Source: Candidatus Binatia bacterium
Lineage (GTDB): Bacteria; Desulfobacterota; Binatia; UBA9968; JAJDTQ01
Direction: 5' to 3'
NCBI GenBank assembly: GCA_022824205.1
Contig: JAJEAI010000005.1
Coordinates: forward strand, 66,632 to 128,590
Length of the DNA stretch: 61,959 bases
Part shown: in pieces, positions 48,877-57,906 of the stretch
How positions within the stretch are numbered: the first letter of the stretch is position 1
Layout: each line of letters begins with the position of its first letter
Notes under the pieces: generated by a model
Told to the model about the DNA's origin: nothing
Database searches by the model: none
Seen by the model: only the letters and a program-made list of their open reading frames with translations
Position numbers and translations under genes: made by a program

Positions 48877-48926
48877 GCCGGCGCCTGATTCCCGACGACT
48901 CGTCGCGTCGAAGATCAGGCGCCGGC
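48877..48926 (-). terminator. Hairpin between binding-protein and permease genes
   Basis: 13-bp arms GCCGGCGCCTGAT and ATCAGGCGCCGGC enclose a 24-base loop with its own small CGACGA/TCGTCG stem. On the minus strand it is followed by GTTTC. It could partially terminate transcription, so that more binding protein than permease is made. Confidence 0.7.
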
Positions 48927-48940
48927 CCGGCCTGCCTGGC

Positions 48941-50515
48941 CTACTTGTCCAGCCAGACCTCGCGAAACGAGTACTGGCTGGCGTTGGGGAACGCCGTGTA
49001 ACCCTTGACGTAGTCGCGCATGGCCTGGAAACGGTCGAAGGCCACGAGGAAGACCCACGGCTGCTGTTCCGCCAGCCGTTTCATGGCAACTTGGTACGCC
49101 TTCTTGCGTTCCGGGATGCTGGTGGCGACCACCCCCTTGGCCAGCAGCTTGTCGAACTCGGGATCGCAGAACCGGCTGTTGTTGTAACTGCCCTTGCAGG
49201 TGAACAACGGCGACAAGGCGCCATCCGGATCGACGAAGTCCGAGCCCCACCAGCGGATCGGATACATCTGGAAGTTGCCGGAGCGCCAGTCGCGTTGCGC
49301 GGTGGCGCTGTCGGACGCCTTGATCTCGACGCGGATGCCGACCTTCTTGAGCTCGGACTGCACCACCGCGGCGAAGGCCGCGTGATACGAGGTCGTGCCG
49401 ATGCGCAGCACGATGTCCACGCCGTCGGGGTAGCCGGCCTCCGCCAGGAGCTTCTTCGCCTTGTCGCGATCCAGGCTGTAGTACTTGTCGTCATTCCCCG
49501 CCCAGTACGGCGGAATCAACGGCGGTCCCCAGAGCGGCTGCGCGAAGCCGTCGAAGCCCTTCTCCACCATCTCCTTGCGGTCGATGGCGTAGGCCATGGC
49601 CTGGCGCACGCGCACGTCGTCCAGCGGCTTCTTGCTCACGTTGAGCGAAATGTTGACGAAGCTGATGTTGGGCCCGCCGGTGACTTTGATCCTGCGGTCG
49701 CGCCTGAGCGCGTTCACGTCCTTGGGCGGCAGCGGCTCGATGTAGTCCACCTGCCCCGCCCGCAGCGCGTTGGTGCGCGCGGTCTGGTCCTTGAGCGGAA
49801 CGAAGTGCAGCTCGTCCAGCAGCGGCACCGACTTGTCGTAGTAGTTGGGGTTCTTGACCAGCACGAGCCGCTGGCCCTTGATCTGCTCCTTGAACATATA
49901 GGGCCCGGTCCCCATCATCCCATCCTTCAGGCCCACCGGCATGGGCTTCACCGCTTCCTCGGCCACCATGGCCATGGCGGGCAGCGACAGGTTCGTCACG
50001 ATGGCCGCGTCGGGCCGCTTCAGATTCAGGACCAGCTTGTACTTGGACGGTGTCTCGATGGAGTCGATGGACGCGATGGTGCTCGCGTAACCCGCGGGCA
50101 CGTTCGGGTCGAGAATCCGCTGTAGCGAGTACTTGGCGTCCGCCGAGGTGAACTCCCGCCCGTTGTGGAACTTCACCCCCTCTCGCAAGGTGAACTCGAG
50201 CCGCGTGGGCGACGTGAACTTCCAGCTCGTCGCCAGGTCCGGCCTGGGCTGAATGTCGGTGCCGGCACGCACCAGCCCCGAGTAGACGTTCTGCATGATG
50301 TTGATGTCCCAGCCCACGCGCGTGGTGTGAGGATCGAGATCGTTCACGTCACGCTCGCCTCCGAGCCGCAGGATTCCGCCGGATTTCTGCGCGGTGGCCT
50401 GCGTCGCGAAAATGCAGGTAATGACAAAGACCGCCGCGATGGCGAGTCCCATGGACCACCGCCTCGGCGGGGAATCAGACCAGCCCGATCGTCTCATCAG
50501 GTTCGTCCTACTCAT
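48941..50515 (-). CDS. Peptide/nickel-type ABC transporter substrate-binding protein (SBP family 5)
   Basis: 524 residues. An N-terminal signal or anchor segment (about residues 20-42, ending ATQATAQK) precedes the family-5 fold: LRLGGERDVNDLDPHTTRVG, then TSWKFTSPTRLEFTLREGVK and FHNGREFTSADAKYSLQRIL. The ATG at 50515 follows GAGGAGGAAATCACG. The ligand may be a peptide, an opine or an amidated organic compound, given the amidohydrolase genes on both sides. Confidence 0.88.
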   Translation of the reverse strand: MSRTNLMRRSGWSDSPPRRWSMGLAIAAVFVITCIFATQATAQKSGGILRLGGERDVNDLDPHTTRVGWDINIMQNVYSGLVRAGTDIQPRPDLATSWKFTSPTRLEFTLREGVKFHNGREFTSADAKYSLQRILDPNVPAGYASTIASIDSIETPSKYKLVLNLKRPDAAIVTNLSLPAMAMVAEEAVKPMPVGLKDGMMGTGPYMFKEQIKGQRLVLVKNPNYYDKSVPLLDELHFVPLKDQTARTNALRAGQVDYIEPLPPKDVNALRRDRRIKVTGGPNISFVNISLNVSKKPLDDVRVRQAMAYAIDRKEMVEKGFDGFAQPLWGPPLIPPYWAGNDDKYYSLDRDKAKKLLAEAGYPDGVDIVLRIGTTSYHAAFAAVVQSELKKVGIRVEIKASDSATAQRDWRSGNFQMYPIRWWGSDFVDPDGALSPLFTCKGSYNNSRFCDPEFDKLLAKGVVATSIPERKKAYQVAMKRLAEQQPWVFLVAFDRFQAMRDYVKGYTAFPNASQYSFREVWLDK

Positions 50516-50804
50516 CGTGATTTCCTCCTCGGCGGCGTCTCCAGGACGACAGCTTGCGCACAGGGTGAAAACACCGCCCGTTGCTTCGGTGCCACCCGTG
50601 CGGGCACCGTCCCGAACAGACCGTCACAGTCTTCCAAGCCCTGTTCCGGGCGCGATACTCGCACAGGATTTCTCGGAGTGTCAAGGTTGCACAGGGCGGG
50701 CCAATGATTGTATGGGCGGGTTGTCTCGTGCGTTTCCTCGTGCGTTTTTGCAAGGGAATGAGACACCACGCTGGCGGCAGGCGCCCGTCGGAAGGAGGAA
50801 GCTC

Positions 50805-52466
50805 ATGGCAAGCAGCGCATGGCGCGACGCGGATCTGGCGTTCGTCAACGGACGCGTGATTACGGTGAACCAGCGGGACGAGGTGGCCGAGGCGGTGGCG
50901 GTGGCGGACAACTGCATCGTGCGGGTGGGCTCCAACGAAACCGTCGAGGCACTGGTGGGCAACGCGACCCGCGTGGTGAACCTCGCGGGTCGCGCGCTGA
51001 CCCCCGGGTTCGTGGAAAACCACATGCACATCATCAACGCGGTGGAGGACCGCAAGTGGATCGAATGCGGCCCGGAGGTCGCCTCCTCCATCGACGACAT
51101 CGCCGCGGCCGTAAAGCAACGCGTGGACGAAACCCCCGCCGGCGAGCTGATCGTGGGCTGGGGCTTCGACCACCACCGGCTGCGCGAGCGGCGCTACCCC
51201 ACGCGCCGGGACCTGGACCCGGTCTCCCCCAACCACCCGGTGCTGCTGCGCCAGCGCGAGTCCATGAGCTGGACCGCCAACACCGCCGCGCTGCGCCGCA
51301 TGGGCATCGAGGACGACACCCCGGACCCTCCCGGCGGCCCGATGCTGCGGGACGAGCAGGGCGCGCCCCTGGGGCCCATGTGGGACAACTGCCGGGTCGT
51401 GTACATCTTTCCCACCATCACGCCGCCGTCGCTGGAAGAGCTGGCGGAGGGCTATGGGTGGGCGTGCCAATACCTGAACGCCCTCGGGGTCACCAGCGTG
51501 GACGAGGCGTCCATCCGCAACGAGCATGAGACCCACGCGTGGCAGCTCCTGCGCGCCCGCGGCGGCCTCACGGCGCGCATCTACCTCAACATCTATCCGG
51601 TCTACGGCACCCGGTGGGACATCGAGACCGCGGCCTACGGGATATTCCGGTCGGGCATGCGCACCGGCTTCGGCGACGACTGGCTCCGCCTGGGCCCCGC
51701 GGTCATCGGCATCGACGGCGGCGTGCAGGGACAGACCGCGGCCCTGTTCGAGCCCTACTCCAACGACCCGGACGGAACGTTTCGCGGCAGCTTCCGCTGC
51801 TCGCAGGAAATGGCGGACGAGTTCTGCCTGGAAGCCCACAAGGCCGGCTTCCAGATCGCCGCCATCCCCCACGGCGACCACGGCATCACCGTGACCCTGG
51901 ACGCCATCGAGAAGGCCCAGAAGGCCTTCCCGCGCCCGGATGCGCGCCACCGCCTGGAGCACGCCTACCTGTGGAACGCCGAGCTGCTCGACCGCGCCGC
52001 CGGCCTCGGCGTCGTCTACAACGCCCAACCGCCGATCCTGGAGGTGCTGGGCGAAGCCTGCACGTTGGAGCCCTGGGGCGCGGAGCGTTCGAAGTACGCC
52101 TTCCCCATGAAGTCGCTGCTGGACCGCGGCGTGATCTCGTCCGGCGGCTCGGACATGCCCATCGTCACAGCCAACCCCATGGTGGGCATCGACTGCCTGG
52201 TCAGCCGGCGCCTCGACCCGGTCCCGGGCGGCACCGTGCTGAACCCCGACGAGCGCCTCACCGTCATGGAGGCGCTGCGGATCTACACCTACAACGGCGC
52301 CTACGCGCACTTCGAGGAGGAGAGCAAGGGTTCCATCGAGGAAGGCAAGCTCGCAGATCTGGCCGTGCTTTCAAGGGACATCCTGACCGCGCCGGCGGAG
52401 GAGATCCGGGAAATCACCGTGGACATGACCGTGGTGGACGGCAAGGTGGTGCACGAGGGCGGGTAA
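50805..52466 (+). CDS. Amidohydrolase family 3 protein (YtcJ-like), copy 2
   Basis: 553 residues starting MASSAWRDADLAFVNGRVIT after GAAGGAGGAAGCTC. It shares long stretches with copy 1 (TPDPPGGPM, LGPMWDN, GQTAALFEPYSND, RHRLEHAYLWN) and the metal motifs FVENHMHI, PHGDHGI and SGGSDMPI. It is transcribed away from the ABC importer, and the 289-base gap between them (50516-50804) should hold both promoters. Probably deacylates a relative of the imported compound. Confidence 0.84.
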   Translation: MASSAWRDADLAFVNGRVITVNQRDEVAEAVAVADNCIVRVGSNETVEALVGNATRVVNLAGRALTPGFVENHMHIINAVEDRKWIECGPEVASSIDDIAAAVKQRVDETPAGELIVGWGFDHHRLRERRYPTRRDLDPVSPNHPVLLRQRESMSWTANTAALRRMGIEDDTPDPPGGPMLRDEQGAPLGPMWDNCRVVYIFPTITPPSLEELAEGYGWACQYLNALGVTSVDEASIRNEHETHAWQLLRARGGLTARIYLNIYPVYGTRWDIETAAYGIFRSGMRTGFGDDWLRLGPAVIGIDGGVQGQTAALFEPYSNDPDGTFRGSFRCSQEMADEFCLEAHKAGFQIAAIPHGDHGITVTLDAIEKAQKAFPRPDARHRLEHAYLWNAELLDRAAGLGVVYNAQPPILEVLGEACTLEPWGAERSKYAFPMKSLLDRGVISSGGSDMPIVTANPMVGIDCLVSRRLDPVPGGTVLNPDERLTVMEALRIYTYNGAYAHFEEESKGSIEEGKLADLAVLSRDILTAPAEEIREITVDMTVVDGKVVHEGG

Positions 52467-52484
52467 AAACTTCGTCATTCCCGG

Positions 52485-52601
52485 CCCCCAATACGTCATT
52501 CCCGCGGAAGCGGGAATCCAGGCGGGGTGGGGCCTGGGGCAATGGGGCCGCCCCGCCACCGCCCCTGGATTCCCGCTTTCGCGGGAATGACGTATTGGGG
52601 G
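52485..52601. repeat. Nested palindromic repeat, long arms
   Basis: The arms begin CCCCCAATACGTCATTCCCG on the left and end GAATGACGTATTGGGGG on the right, with a core of 29-plus bases. A second partial unit (GCGAAAGCCTGCCCTCGACC) follows at 52660-52695. The 52467-52745 gap holds no gene. Confidence 0.85.
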
Positions 52602-52745
52602 GCTGAAGTCTCCTTTTCATCCCCCTGTGTGTCGGCTGCAAGCCGACATGGATGATCCCCGCGAAAGCCTGCCCTCGACCCTGATCCGGGGCGGGAATCC
52701 AGGGGCGGGTAAGATCAGGACGGACGCAAGCGATGAGGACAAGAC

Positions 52746-54044
52746 ATGGATGACCTTCAGAAACGGGTGCTGACCGAAATCCGCGAGGAAGAACTGGTAA
52801 CCATGGCCATGGACCTGGTGAGCATCTCCAGCCCGCCGGGCGCGGAGGCTCCCGCGGGCGACTATCTCGCCGGACGCCTGGCCGAGCTGGGCATGCGCGT
52901 GCAACTCCAGGAGGTGGAACCCGGCCGCAACAACGTGGTGGGCCGGCTGCCCGGCCGCAAGGGCTCGCCTACCCTGCTCTTCAGCGGCCACTTCGACACC
53001 AGCACCACCGGACGCGAGGCCGAGGCGTGGGGCAGCCGCTACACGCCTGAAGTCGTGGGCGGCGGCGTGGCCCGGGCCACCACCGCCAACGGGTGGATCC
53101 ACGGGCTCGGCGCCAGCAACATGAAGGGTGCGTTCGCCGCCTATTGGGGCGCGGTGCGGGCGCTCCAGCGGGCGGGCGTGGAGCTGGCCGGCGACCTCCT
53201 CATTACCGGCGTGGTGGGCGAGACCGAGAAGGCGCCCGTGGACCAGTACCAGGGGGCGGAGTTCCGCGGCGGCAAGGTGGGCTCGCGTTTCCTGGTGACC
53301 CACGGCGTCACCGCCGACTACGCCGTCATCGGCGAGCCCACCGGGATGCGCCTGCAGATCGGCGAAACCGGCTACTGCTTCGTCAAGATAACGGTCTACG
53401 GCAGGTCCCAGCACACTTGGTCCAAGGAGCACGGCATCGATCCCATCGAGAAGATGATGCGCGTGTTCACCGCCCTCCAGGCATGGGAGCCCGTGTTTCG
53501 GGAACGCCATCCACACCCCTTCATGGAGGCGCGCATCGGCATCGGCGCCATCCAGGGCGGGCACCCCTACAAGCCGTCCAAGTGTCCGGCGCCCTTCTGC
53601 AACCTTTACATGGACGTGCGCACGGTGCCGGGCCAGAGCTTCATGAAGGTGAAGCAGGAGATCGAGGCGGTGCTCGACGGGCTCAAGGCCGACGATCCCG
53701 AGCTGGAAACCGAGGTGGAGTTGTTCCTGAATGGCAACGGCTTCGAGCTCGAGCGCGACGAGCCCCTGGTGCAGGCCATGGAGCGGGCCCACGAGAGCGT
53801 CTACGGCGAGCCCGTCCCCTTTGCCGCGCCCAACCGCTACGCCGTGTCGAGCGACGCCGGTCCCATGTTCGAATACGGCATTCGCGGCCTCACCTACGGC
53901 CCCGGCGGCATCTCCACCGGCGGTCAGTTCGCCAACTACGACCCCGCCCATCAGCACAGCGAGGTGCTCAAGATCGAGCACCTCGTGAAGGCCGCCGGCG
54001 TGTACGCTCTTGCCGCGCTGGAGCTGTGCGGCCCGGCGTCGTAG
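52746..54044 (+). CDS. M20-family metallohydrolase (ArgE/DapE-like) with altered metal-site residues
   Basis: 432 residues with catalytic and dimerisation domains. The first metal His is in FSGHFDTS. The bridging-Asp motif, usually DMKGG, reads GLGASNMKGAFAAY with Asn at that place. The usual Glu-Glu reads VVGETEKAPV. The final His is in YDPAHQHSEV. The family cleaves N-acyl or peptide bonds of amino acids; the Asn suggests a distinct subgroup or changed metal use. GAGG precedes the ATG at 52746. It is followed by the deacetylase-like gene 34 bases on. Confidence 0.82.
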   Translation: MDDLQKRVLTEIREEELVTMAMDLVSISSPPGAEAPAGDYLAGRLAELGMRVQLQEVEPGRNNVVGRLPGRKGSPTLLFSGHFDTSTTGREAEAWGSRYTPEVVGGGVARATTANGWIHGLGASNMKGAFAAYWGAVRALQRAGVELAGDLLITGVVGETEKAPVDQYQGAEFRGGKVGSRFLVTHGVTADYAVIGEPTGMRLQIGETGYCFVKITVYGRSQHTWSKEHGIDPIEKMMRVFTALQAWEPVFRERHPHPFMEARIGIGAIQGGHPYKPSKCPAPFCNLYMDVRTVPGQSFMKVKQEIEAVLDGLKADDPELETEVELFLNGNGFELERDEPLVQAMERAHESVYGEPVPFAAPNRYAVSSDAGPMFEYGIRGLTYGPGGISTGGQFANYDPAHQHSEVLKIEHLVKAAGVYALAALELCGPAS

Positions 54045-54078
54045 CGGACCGCCACGACCGGCGTCGGAGGAACGGACC

Positions 54079-54999
54079 ATGGAACCTCTCATCGGCTACT
54101 CGCCCCTGATCGAACGCCCTCCCCTGCACTGGCCGGACGGCGCACGGGTGGCGCTGTGGGTACAGATGAACCTGGAGCACTTCGAGATCGACGCCCCGGG
54201 CATGACCCTGCCGCCGAGCCGCTCTCCCGGCCCGATCCCCGATCCCAAGAACGCCGGCTGGCGCGACTACGGCGCGCGGGTGGGCATCTGGCGCCTCATG
54301 GAGATGCTGGGCCGCCACCGCCTGCGCGCCTCCGCGCCCACCAACGACCAGGTGTGCGACTACTATCCCGAGATCATCCGCGAAGCGGTGCAGCGCGGCT
54401 GGGAGCTCATGGGCCACGGGTTCAACAACTCGCACACCCTGGGAGGACTCTCACGCGAGGACGAGCGCGCGGTCATCCGGGCCAGCGTGGCGAAGCTGAG
54501 CACGGCCGCCGGGCGCCCCACCAAGGGATGGCTCGGCCCCGGGCTGGTGGAGACCTTCAACACCCTGGAGCTCCTGGCCGAGGCCGGTGTCGAGTACGTC
54601 TCCGACTGGTGCAACGACGACCAGCCCTATCCCATCGAAGTCGGCAGCGGCCGGCTCATCGGCGTGCCCTACTGCATGGAGGTCAACGACATCTACGCCT
54701 TCGTGGGCGCGGGCATGGACGGGGAAAGCTTCTACCGGATGATGTGCGACCAGTTCGACGTGCTGCACGCCGAAGGCGCGGCGACGGGCCGCATCCTCGG
54801 CCTCTGCCTGCACCCCTTCATCGGCGGGCAGGCGCACCGCGCCAAGTGGATCGACAAGGGCCTGGAATACATCCTCGGCCACGACGGCGTGTGGGCCGCC
54901 ACCGCCGAAGAGATCTCGGACTGGTACTACGGGCACTACTACGACGATGCGCTGGCACGACTGCGAGCGCGGGAGCATTTCCGTTCGTCCCGAACGTAG
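54079..54999 (+). CDS. Polysaccharide deacetylase/PuuE-like family protein
   Basis: 306 residues. The NodB-fold core is PTNDQVCDYYPEIIREAVQR, GHGFNNSHTLGGLSREDERA and GWLGPGLVETFNTLELLAEA. The usual metal His pair is only partly kept (GHGFNNSH). This branch includes allantoinase PuuE and other C-N hydrolases rather than true chitin deacetylases. The ATG at 54079 follows GGAGGAACGGACC. The neighbours (M20 hydrolase, DUF1989 protein) favour a role in breaking down nitrogenous compounds. Confidence 0.8.
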   Translation: MEPLIGYSPLIERPPLHWPDGARVALWVQMNLEHFEIDAPGMTLPPSRSPGPIPDPKNAGWRDYGARVGIWRLMEMLGRHRLRASAPTNDQVCDYYPEIIREAVQRGWELMGHGFNNSHTLGGLSREDERAVIRASVAKLSTAAGRPTKGWLGPGLVETFNTLELLAEAGVEYVSDWCNDDQPYPIEVGSGRLIGVPYCMEVNDIYAFVGAGMDGESFYRMMCDQFDVLHAEGAATGRILGLCLHPFIGGQAHRAKWIDKGLEYILGHDGVWAATAEEISDWYYGHYYDDALARLRAREHFRSSRT

Positions 55000-55071
55000 C
55001 GAGCCCTGAGCCCGGCGAGGGCGAGCGGACTCGAAAAACTCCGTTCGTCCTACGCCCAGCGACTTGTGTCG

Positions 55072-55160
55072 CGTCCCGAGACCTTCGACCAGTTCAGGAC
55101 AGGCTTGTCGAAGGGGCGCAAGACAGGGCTCGCGGAGCGAAATCGAAGGACGCCATTTTC
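55072..55160. repeat. CCTTCGAC/GTCGAAGG intergenic repeat
   Basis: Units CCTTCGACCAGTTCAGGACA and GAAATCGAAGGACGCCAT around 55080-55155 are related to those at 1425-1521. The 55000-55210 gap otherwise holds nothing recognisable. Confidence 0.6.
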
Positions 55161-55210
55161 CACGACGTCAATTGTTCAAGCTATCGAAGCTGCTGAAAGG
55201 GAGAAAGGCC

Positions 55211-55843
55211 ATGGCACTACGACAAGTCAATTCCGTTCCGATCCCCGCGGGCCAGGGAGCCGCCTGCACGGTGCAGGCCGGCCAGTACGTGCGGGTCGTC
55301 GACGTCGAAGGCGGTCAGGTGGCCGACTTCAACGCCTGGACGCTGCCCGACTACAAGGAGCAGTTCTGGTCCGGGCGCACCCGGATCGTGGAGGGAGCGC
55401 ACCTCTCCACCGGCAAACGCCTGTTTTCCTCGCCCAACATGGAGGTGTTGTTCACCATCACCGACGACACCGTGAAGCACGTCGACTCGCCCCTCGGCGC
55501 CATCTCCCACGATCTCATCTACGCACGTTGCAGCGCGGGACTGTGGAAGCTCCGCGGCGTCGACAACGCCCCCAACTGCCAGGACAACCTCGTGCGCGCC
55601 ATCGAATCCTACGGACTCACCGCGCACAACGTCCACGACGCCTTCAACATCTTCATGAAGACCGGCATCAACAAGGACGACCGCCTGTTCGAGGAACCCG
55701 CCGAATCGGCGGCCGGCGACTACCTGGAACTGCGCGCGGAGAAGGACTGCCTGGTGGCCGTGTCGTCCTGTCCCGGGCGCGGCAACCGCTTTCCGGATTG
55801 GCGGAACCGGCCGCTGCGGATCGACGTGCTGGAGGAGGAATGA
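55211..55843 (+). CDS. DUF1989 (urea carboxylase-associated) family protein
   Basis: 210 residues with the DUF1989 pattern VPIPAGQGAACTVQAGQYVR, GGQVADFNAWT, the FSSPNMEVLFTITDDTVKHV stretch, and HNVHDAFNIFMKTG. Two-subunit members of this family (CgdAB) are carboxyguanidine deiminases next to urea carboxylase. Here only one copy is seen and no urea carboxylase. Together with the PuuE-like gene it suggests guanidine, ureide or related nitrogen metabolism. The ATG follows GGGAGAAAGGCC. Confidence 0.8.
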   Translation: MALRQVNSVPIPAGQGAACTVQAGQYVRVVDVEGGQVADFNAWTLPDYKEQFWSGRTRIVEGAHLSTGKRLFSSPNMEVLFTITDDTVKHVDSPLGAISHDLIYARCSAGLWKLRGVDNAPNCQDNLVRAIESYGLTAHNVHDAFNIFMKTGINKDDRLFEEPAESAAGDYLELRAEKDCLVAVSSCPGRGNRFPDWRNRPLRIDVLEEE

Positions 55844-55940
55844 AGAGGGGGTCCGGCGCCCTTCAGGCTACCGGCCAGAGTTCCCGTGTATGCGGCCCCC
55901 AGAGCGTGCGGCCGAAGATCGCGCGCAGCTTGGGGCTGGC

Positions 55941-57197
55941 CTATAGCGCCAGCGCCTTTTCGATATCCTGATGGACGAAAGCCGAAGCCATGCGCTCGAT
56001 CTCTCGTGAGTGGATGTTCAATCGAGCGGCCGCGTCGCGCCATTGGGACACCGGCTTCGCGACATCGCCGGCGATCATTTTCGCCTCCGACAGATTGATT
56101 CCGTAATAGGGTGCCGTCTCCAGTGCGAGATCGAGGGACGCGGTCGCGTCGTCGATCTCGATGGCCGTGGAAAGCACGCGTGGCCGCAGATCCGCGGGCG
56201 TGGGATTCAGATCATAAGCGGGGGCAAGGCGCCATCCGCTATTGTCACCGTCAAGCAGAAAGCCGTGATTCCGCAAGTGGTCATCGGTGTTGGAGATCAT
56301 CACGTTGAACACGACACGCCGCCAGAGCTGAACCAAGTCCTCCCTCGCCGCCGCGCTGTACTGGCGCAAGGCGTCGGCTATTTCAAGGTAGGACCGGACC
56401 TCATTGTCGTGTGCCCCCAACATGCTCATGGCCGACAGGAACGGGATGCGTTGCCCGTCTACCCTGTCGAAACGGCGAATGAGCACCACGGGCTTGCCGG
56501 CCACCTCTTCGATGCGCCACCATGGAACCGTGACGCCCGCGCTGGAAGCCAGCGATAGCGCGACTCCTTCCCACAAGACGACACCGTAGTCGTCGCGCTG
56601 GTCCGGAAACTTGGCCAGCGCCAGATGGCCATCCCGGTCACGGACCGACGCCTTCGGACGGGCGCCGCCGAGCGAAGAGCCCGGTCCAATCAGGATACGG
56701 AGGTCCTCATCGTCCTCCTCCCCATTGGTCACCCTCGTTGCCGCCGAGAGCAGTCGCGGCAACTCCACAAAAGGAGGGATCCGCCAGCCACCCGGCTCGG
56801 CCAGGAACGGTCCACCCGGCGTCTTTGCGAAGCGCAACGCCCCCTGCCGTGCTTCGTCATCCACCAACAGCAGATAGTCCGCTTCGCCAAGCGTTCGAGG
56901 AGTCTGCCCTGCGTTCTCGGCCCTTCTCCGCTCGGCACGCCGCATCAGCACCCGCCCCCACCTGTCGGGAGCGGTGTCATCCATGGCGCCGAAGAGAGCC
57001 CGATCCGCCGGGGTGTGGAATGGCCCTGGTGTCAGCGGAAGAGCCGGTTCCAGCGCAAACCTCCCGGCATGCGTCAGCCAACTCGCGTCATACTCGAATG
57101 TGGCGCTCTCCCGCGCCCCACGCATACGTGACCAAAGGCGCCCGACCTGGACGGACTCGCCGTGCAACTCCACGTATACGAGAGATTCGCCATCCAT
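55941..57197 (-). CDS. hipA: HipA-family serine/threonine kinase toxin
   Basis: 418 residues. The nucleotide loop is GSSLGGARPKASVRD (173-187, K182). The catalytic segment is ISNTDDHLRNHGFL (D305/D306, H307), and the Mg-binding Asp is D329 (LAPAYDLNP). It would phosphorylate a translation target such as a tRNA synthetase; gltX, the classic HipA target, lies 1.3 kb away at 58474. Its ATG overlaps the hipB stop (TGATG). Confidence 0.87.
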   Translation of the reverse strand: MDGESLVYVELHGESVQVGRLWSRMRGARESATFEYDASWLTHAGRFALEPALPLTPGPFHTPADRALFGAMDDTAPDRWGRVLMRRAERRRAENAGQTPRTLGEADYLLLVDDEARQGALRFAKTPGGPFLAEPGGWRIPPFVELPRLLSAATRVTNGEEDDEDLRILIGPGSSLGGARPKASVRDRDGHLALAKFPDQRDDYGVVLWEGVALSLASSAGVTVPWWRIEEVAGKPVVLIRRFDRVDGQRIPFLSAMSMLGAHDNEVRSYLEIADALRQYSAAAREDLVQLWRRVVFNVMISNTDDHLRNHGFLLDGDNSGWRLAPAYDLNPTPADLRPRVLSTAIEIDDATASLDLALETAPYYGINLSEAKMIAGDVAKPVSQWRDAAARLNIHSREIERMASAFVHQDIEKALAL

Positions 57198-57544
57198 CAG
57201 GCGTCATCCTTACGCTCCGCCCTGCGAACCGGACGGATTCGGATGCGTTGAGGGAGCCTCTCCTCCTCCAGGCTCAATCCGACCGCGTCGTGCCGGGGGT
57301 CAGCCAGCTCCGCCAAACGGTCCGTCATCCCGAGGACGAAGAGCACGGTGGCGTAGATCCCCAGGGAGACGCCCGGATCGCCCTTCTCCACCCTGTTCAG
57401 GGTCATACGACCGATAAACGCCCGCTCCGCCATGATCGCCGTGGGAATACGGCGACGGCGCCGCGCATCTCGGATGTCCGCACCCAGTTTCCTCAGGGCA
57501 CGGCGCACGGGGATGGGCAGTGCCGCCTGTGATTTGGTGGCCAT
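57197..57544 (-). CDS. hipB: HipB-like helix-turn-helix antitoxin
   Basis: 115 residues with an XRE-type helix-turn-helix (LGADIRDARRRRRIPTAIMA, then ERAFIGRMTLNRVEKGDPGV) and a C-terminal tail. It starts at the ATG at 57544 and ends in the TGATG overlap with hipA. An inverted pair TAACGTC (57544-57550) and GACGTTA (57592-57598) brackets the upstream region and could be the autoregulatory operator. Confidence 0.8.
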   Translation of the reverse strand: MATKSQAALPIPVRRALRKLGADIRDARRRRRIPTAIMAERAFIGRMTLNRVEKGDPGVSLGIYATVLFVLGMTDRLAELADPRHDAVGLSLEEERLPQRIRIRPVRRAERKDDA

Positions 57545-57670
57545 AACGTCCTAAATCAGATGCGCTAGCGACTGTACCGTACCGAATTTGAGACGTTACG
57601 GCAAACGGTGGCAACTTGGGATCGCAGAGATCGATGGCGGCTGAAGAATCCTGCAACGATGGAGAGATGG

Positions 57671-57744
57671 CGCGCCCGAAGGGAGTCGAACCCCTAACCT
57701 CCAGATCCGTAGTCTGGCGCTCTATCCAGTTGAGCTACGGGCGC
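57671..57744 (-). tRNA. tRNA-Arg (anticodon ACG)
   Basis: The cloverleaf on the minus strand starts GCGCCCGTAGCTCAACTGGA. The anticodon arm CCAGA-CTACGGA-TCTGG gives ACG. The T arm contains GGTTCGACTCC, and the acceptor GCGCCCG/CGGGCGC pairs perfectly. CCA is not encoded. Confidence 0.95.
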
Positions 57745-57906
57745 AAATTGTGGGGGAACTGAGAGAAATTAACCACACTGGCGGCCAAACCGCAATGCCT
57801 CGCAGCATCACGGTCCGTACCTACCAAGCCTCTGCTCTTGCTCATTGAAACCGTTTCCCCGTTAGGATACCATACAGTCCAGTATCCCGCGGGGAGAATA
57901 CCCGCC

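Noticed and set aside
57545..57610. TTGCCG-17-TACGGT as hipBA promoter
   Set aside because: Too weak a match to call; only the inverted TAACGTC pair is mentioned.
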